Origin: Candidatus Nanopelagicaceae bacterium
Lineage (GTDB): Bacteria; Actinomycetota; Actinomycetes; Nanopelagicales; Nanopelagicaceae
Length of the DNA: 9,092 bases
Direction of reading: 5' to 3'
Assembly (NCBI GenBank): GCA_947478965.1
Contig: CANJXW010000013.1
Coordinates: 1 to 9,092 of the forward strand
Part shown: one piece after another, positions 6,729-9,092 of the stretch
How positions within the stretch are numbered: the first letter of the stretch is position 1
Layout: each line of letters opens with the position of its first letter
The notes under the pieces: model-generated
What the model was told of the DNA's origin: nothing
Database searches by the model: none
What the model saw: the letters and a program-made list of their open reading frames with translations, nothing else
Made by a program: the position numbers and the translations under genes

Positions 6729-7808
6729 CTATCTCGTTGCAAGTGCAGCAGCGATGCGACTAGCTGCATCATCGATGTGAATATCAGTTGCTGTCATTGC
6801 AATGCGAATATGCGAACTTCCTAGTTCACCATAGAAGCTGCCAGGGGTAGCGAGAATGCCGAGTGATGCCAGCCAATCAACCGATTTCCAGGCATCTTCT
6901 TGGCGGGTGCACCAGATATAGAGCCCTGCTCTTGATTCATCGATGCGAAATCCCGCAGCAACAAGTGCTGGCGCAAGCTTTGCGCGGCGTGCGTTATAGC
7001 GAGCGCGCTGTTGGTCTACATGTTCTTGATCGCCGAGTGCTGCAACCATGGCATGCTGAATCGGAAGTGGCACCATCATGCCTGCATGTTTGCGGACTTC
7101 ACGAATTTTCGCGATGAGTTCGCTATCACCAACGAGAAAAGCTCCACGATATCCCGCCATCGATGAACGTTTCGAGAGTGAGTGGACAGCTAAAATATTT
7201 TTATTATCGCCTCCGGTATAACTCAAAATCGACGTAGGGCTTACTCCATCGCCAAATTCGAGATAGCACTCGTCAGAGACCACGGGGCGATCGTGGGTGC
7301 GAGACCAGGCGATCGCAGCGCGAAGTTCTTCTTCGCTGTGCACTCGTCCCGTTGGATTTGAAGGTGAGTTAACCCATGACATATCTGCTTGTGGCCACGT
7401 CTTTGCATCGACCCCAACAGGAATCGCCTCGGCCTGGGCCAAGACTGCTCCAACTAAATAGGTTGGATATGCAATATCTGGATAGAGAACTTTTGAACTC
7501 TGGAGAAGCGTCGGAAGCCATGCGACGATTTCTTTAGATCCGATCAGTGGAAGAACATCAAAATCGCCTGTTGCTCCGAGTCGTTGCGTTGCCCACGCCG
7601 AAATAACTTCCCGAAGTTCAGGCGTTCCGGCTGTAACGGGATAACCAGGAGAATTTGAATTTTTACGTAGCGCCTCTTGAACGAACTCAGGGGTTGGATC
7701 AACTGGAGTTCCTTGAGAGAGATCAATCAAGCCATCTGGATGTTGGCGGGCTTTAACTCCAAATGGCGCTAATGAATCCCACGGAAAATCTGGCAACTGT
7801 TGGCGCAC
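6729..7808 (-). CDS. dapC: Class I/II PLP aminotransferase, probable succinyldiaminopimelate aminotransferase
   Basis: 359 residues. Fold-type I aminotransferase, likely making N-succinyl-LL-diaminopimelate in the lysine/peptidoglycan pathway. Visible motifs are SQGTPVDPTP (31-40), the NSPSNPTGR loop (147-155) with Asn151, SDECY (178-182) with Asp179 and Tyr182 that hold the PLP ring, SLSKR (210-214) with Schiff-base Lys213, GYRGA (219-223) with phosphate-binding Arg221, and HIRIA (333-337) with Arg335 for the substrate carboxylate. The start is a GTG at 7806-7808; a GAAG lies about 9 bases upstream. It follows the ferredoxin gene by 33 bases, the conserved fdx-dapC pairing of actinobacteria, which is the main reason for choosing DapC over other aminotransferases of this family. 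Confidence 0.85.
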   Translation of the reverse strand: MRQQLPDFPWDSLAPFGVKARQHPDGLIDLSQGTPVDPTPEFVQEALRKNSNSPGYPVTAGTPELREVISAWATQRLGATGDFDVLPLIGSKEIVAWLPTLLQSSKVLYPDIAYPTYLVGAVLAQAEAIPVGVDAKTWPQADMSWVNSPSNPTGRVHSEEELRAAIAWSRTHDRPVVSDECYLEFGDGVSPTSILSYTGGDNKNILAVHSLSKRSSMAGYRGAFLVGDSELIAKIREVRKHAGMMVPLPIQHAMVAALGDQEHVDQQRARYNARRAKLAPALVAAGFRIDESRAGLYIWCTRQEDAWKSVDWLASLGILATPGSFYGELGSSHIRIAMTATDIHIDDAASRIAAALATR

Positions 7809-7841
7809 GATTATTTTCTTCGCTAACGCAGAGTCGTTGAA

Positions 7842-8162
7842 TTACTCGGCTTTAGGAGGAGTTGAAATAACCAGCGGGTGGTCGCTATGTGTGATGCCGA
7901 CCTTTGCTGCTCCACCAGGTGAGCCAAGCTCAACGAAAAATTCTGTATTTACCTTTGAGAAATCTTTCCACTGTGAAGGAATATCGTCCTCGTAGTAAAT
8001 TGCCTCGACAGGGCAGACTGGTTCGCACGCGCCACAATCGACACATTCATCAGGTTGGATGTAGAGCATGCGATCACCCTCATAGATACAGTCAACTGGG
8101 CATTCTTCAATGCAAGACTTATCTTTGATATCAATACAAGGTTGGGCAATTACATACGTCAC
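7842..8162 (-). CDS. fdxA: Seven-iron ferredoxin ([3Fe-4S][4Fe-4S])
   Basis: 106 residues, a cytoplasmic electron carrier. By comparison with Azotobacter ferredoxin I, Cys9, Cys17 and Cys50 bind the [3Fe-4S] cluster, while Cys21, Cys40, Cys43 and Cys46 bind the [4Fe-4S] cluster, leaving Cys25 free. Position 12 is Ile, so the first CxxC is broken, as expected for a 3Fe site. The motif CxxCxxxCP is clear at 40-51 (CVDCGACEPVCP). The C-terminal 50 residues form the usual extension of this class. The start is the GTG at 8160-8162, with a perfect GGAGG (8170-8174) spaced 7 bases. The frame is open further upstream, but that extension has no homology-like content and lies across the promoter and the divergent gene. 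Which redox partners it serves is unknown; the tie to dapC is a conserved neighbourhood, not a known biochemical link. Confidence 0.95.
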   Translation of the reverse strand: MTYVIAQPCIDIKDKSCIEECPVDCIYEGDRMLYIQPDECVDCGACEPVCPVEAIYYEDDIPSQWKDFSKVNTEFFVELGSPGGAAKVGITHSDHPLVISTPPKAE

Positions 8163-8252
8163 GTTCAAACCTCCAGAAGATAGACCAACCTTCGGCTGGG
8201 CGATGCCAATTCTAACCATGCAAAGGGTGAGAACGACGAATAAGGTTGGCAT
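8163..8252. promoter_or_regulatory. Divergent promoter region between fdxA and the GNAT gene
   Basis: Ninety bases separate the two divergent starts. For fdxA, a TAGAAT on the minus strand (8214-8209) could be a -10 box, about 47 bases before the GTG; no good -35 box is seen at 17 bases. The region holds a 7-base inverted repeat, ATGCCAA (8203-8209) and TTGGCAT (8246-8252), the left arm overlapping the putative -10 by one base. No plus-strand promoter stands out. Confidence 0.4.
8170..8174 (-). promoter_or_regulatory. Ribosome binding site of fdxA
   Basis: GGAGG on the minus strand, 7 bases before the GTG at 8160-8162. It fixes the ferredoxin start and excludes the longer reading beginning near 8381. 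Confidence 0.9.
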
Positions 8253-9092
8253 ATGAAACAAGAGAATTCGCCTAGAGCGCACGATCTTGAATCTGCCCTC
8301 GGAAAGCGTGTGAGCATTCGCCTCCATGACAGATCCGGAGGCTTGAGAGATATCGTGGGAATACTTGAGAGTAATCATCACGTGAGAAATTCCAAAGGTG
8401 AGAGCATCCCCTTTGATAGCTCCGATATCGCTATCTGGCGAGAAGTTAAACCCTTACCCGACCGCGCAGGTACAGGAGCGCCCTTTTCTCTTCGCATTAT
8501 CGAGTTAGAAGAACTCTCAAATGCAACATGGCCGGCAGATCGGGAAGTTGCACTCGGAAAGTGGATCGCGCGAATCTCTGATGGATTTACCCTGCGAGCA
8601 AATTCAGTTCTGCCACTCGGAGCCGGTCCTATCGGTGAACCAGAAGGTTCCCTCGAAGATGAAGTTCAACGAGTAATCGACTTATATGAGAGCGCTGAGC
8701 TGACACCAGCGTTTGTGGTTCCACTACCGCTCTATGACGAACTCGATCATTATTTAGCACAGCGGGGATGGTCCCAGAAGTTGGTTGCAGATTATCTCGT
8801 CAATGAGACAGCTACTGAAGCTCCAGATGCCCATGAAGATTTTATCTATACAACACGAACAACTCCCGATAAAAGATGGCTTGGTCTTGTTGGCGATGAG
8901 AATTTACAGAACATTATGGAGAGAGCGCCGGCAATCTATGGAGCCATTGAACACGAAGGCATCGTTATCGGAGTTGGTCGGATTGCCGTCAAAGGCTCAT
9001 GGTCGATCGTCACCAGATTATTTATCGCTCCTGAATTTCGAAGACGAGGCCTATCTCGATATTTAATGAATAACCTCACTGCAAGTGCGCGG
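8253..9092 (+). CDS. GNAT acetyltransferase of the Rv0428c/CG3035 type (partial at 3' end)
   Basis: 280 codons are visible, open to the right edge. I translated it by hand from the ATG at 8253-8255. An in-frame TAA at 8241-8243 excludes longer starts, and AAGG lies 7 bases upstream. Residues about 17-64 (GKRVSIRLHDRSGG onward) resemble the N-terminal SH3-like domain of Rv0428c relatives. ISDGFTLRANSVLPLG (108-123) matches the family's central motif, and LAQRGW (168-173) is typical of the following linker. The C-terminal GNAT fold shows the acetyl-CoA-binding motif A, IAPEFRRRGLSRYLMNNL (258-275), where R263-x-x-G266-x-S268 replaces the usual final Gly/Ala with Ser. It probably transfers an acetyl group from acetyl-CoA; the substrate is unknown, with annotations in the family ranging from acetylglutamate synthase to protein acetylation. 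Divergent from fdxA. Confidence 0.85.
   Translation, partial: MKQENSPRAHDLESALGKRVSIRLHDRSGGLRDIVGILESNHHVRNSKGESIPFDSSDIAIWREVKPLPDRAGTGAPFSLRIIELEELSNATWPADREVALGKWIARISDGFTLRANSVLPLGAGPIGEPEGSLEDEVQRVIDLYESAELTPAFVVPLPLYDELDHYLAQRGWSQKLVADYLVNETATEAPDAHEDFIYTTRTTPDKRWLGLVGDENLQNIMERAPAIYGAIEHEGIVIGVGRIAVKGSWSIVTRLFIAPEFRRRGLSRYLMNNLTASAR

Noticed and set aside
7809..7841. Small stem (AACG/CGTT) between fdxA and dapC as a terminator or attenuator
   Set aside because: Four base pairs only, no T-run, expected by chance.
7842..8381. A 179-residue reading of the ferredoxin starting near 8381
   Set aside because: The first ~73 residues overlap the divergent GNAT gene and the promoter region; the GTG at 8160-8162 has an ideal GGAGG and gives the normal ferredoxin N-terminus.
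8785..9066. Plus-strand open frame of 93 codons near the right edge
   Set aside because: It is out of frame with the GNAT gene, whose hand translation is open from 8253 to the edge and carries clear family motifs.
1..9092. Mobile elements, CRISPR, tRNA or phage genes
   Set aside because: No terminal repeats, transposase motifs, regularly spaced repeats or tRNA-like folds were seen; all genes are housekeeping or envelope types in a conserved neighbourhood.

Overview
This window looks like a chromosomal segment of a fairly low-GC actinobacterium. A WhiB-type iron-sulfur regulator, a DUF3499 protein and a DUF5719 protein are all essentially confined to Actinobacteria. By eye the base composition is balanced (not computed), unlike Streptomyces or Mycobacterium. 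Very short intergenic gaps and start/stop overlaps suggest a streamlined genome, for example a freshwater Nanopelagicales (acI) type; that lineage call is inference.

Layout. Eight genes are on the minus strand, transcribed right to left from 8162 to 1: a seven-iron ferredoxin (fdxA), a DapC-type aminotransferase, a mannose-1-phosphate guanylyltransferase-like nucleotidyltransferase, whiB, a 1013-residue GT2/membrane glycosyltransferase, a DUF5719 exported protein, a DUF3499 zinc-ribbon protein, and the N-terminal part of a phosphomannomutase (manB) that leaves the window on the left. One plus-strand gene (8253 onward, cut by the right edge) encodes a GNAT acetyltransferase of the Rv0428c type and diverges from fdxA. 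No stretch over 300 bases lacks a gene. The longest gap is the 146 bases between the nucleotidyltransferase and whiB, which holds the best promoter in the window. No rRNA, tRNA, CRISPR array, insertion sequence or convincing intrinsic terminator was seen.

How the genes fit together. ManB (Man-6-P to Man-1-P) and the ManC-like enzyme (Man-1-P to GDP-mannose) bracket a cell-envelope block of whiB, glycosyltransferase, DUF5719 and DUF3499. The same group occurs around whiB/whiB2 in Streptomyces and Mycobacterium. A likely reading is that the GT and the anchored DUF5719 protein build or decorate a surface glycan from GDP-mannose-derived donors, under WhiB-linked control. The fdxA-dapC pair is another conserved actinobacterial unit; DapC supplies diaminopimelate for lysine and peptidoglycan. 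Here that pair runs directly into the mannose block.

Most interesting signals. The whiB upstream region has a perfect 6+6 dyad whose right arm coincides with the -10 box, and two mutually exclusive leader hairpins, one of which would tie up the start codon and loop out the Shine-Dalgarno. The metallopeptidase expected between DUF5719 and DUF3499 is missing, and those two genes lie in the same frame separated by one TGA and 14 codons. I found no clearly new biological system; this is mainly a conserved actinobacterial envelope locus with some unusual regulatory and junction details.
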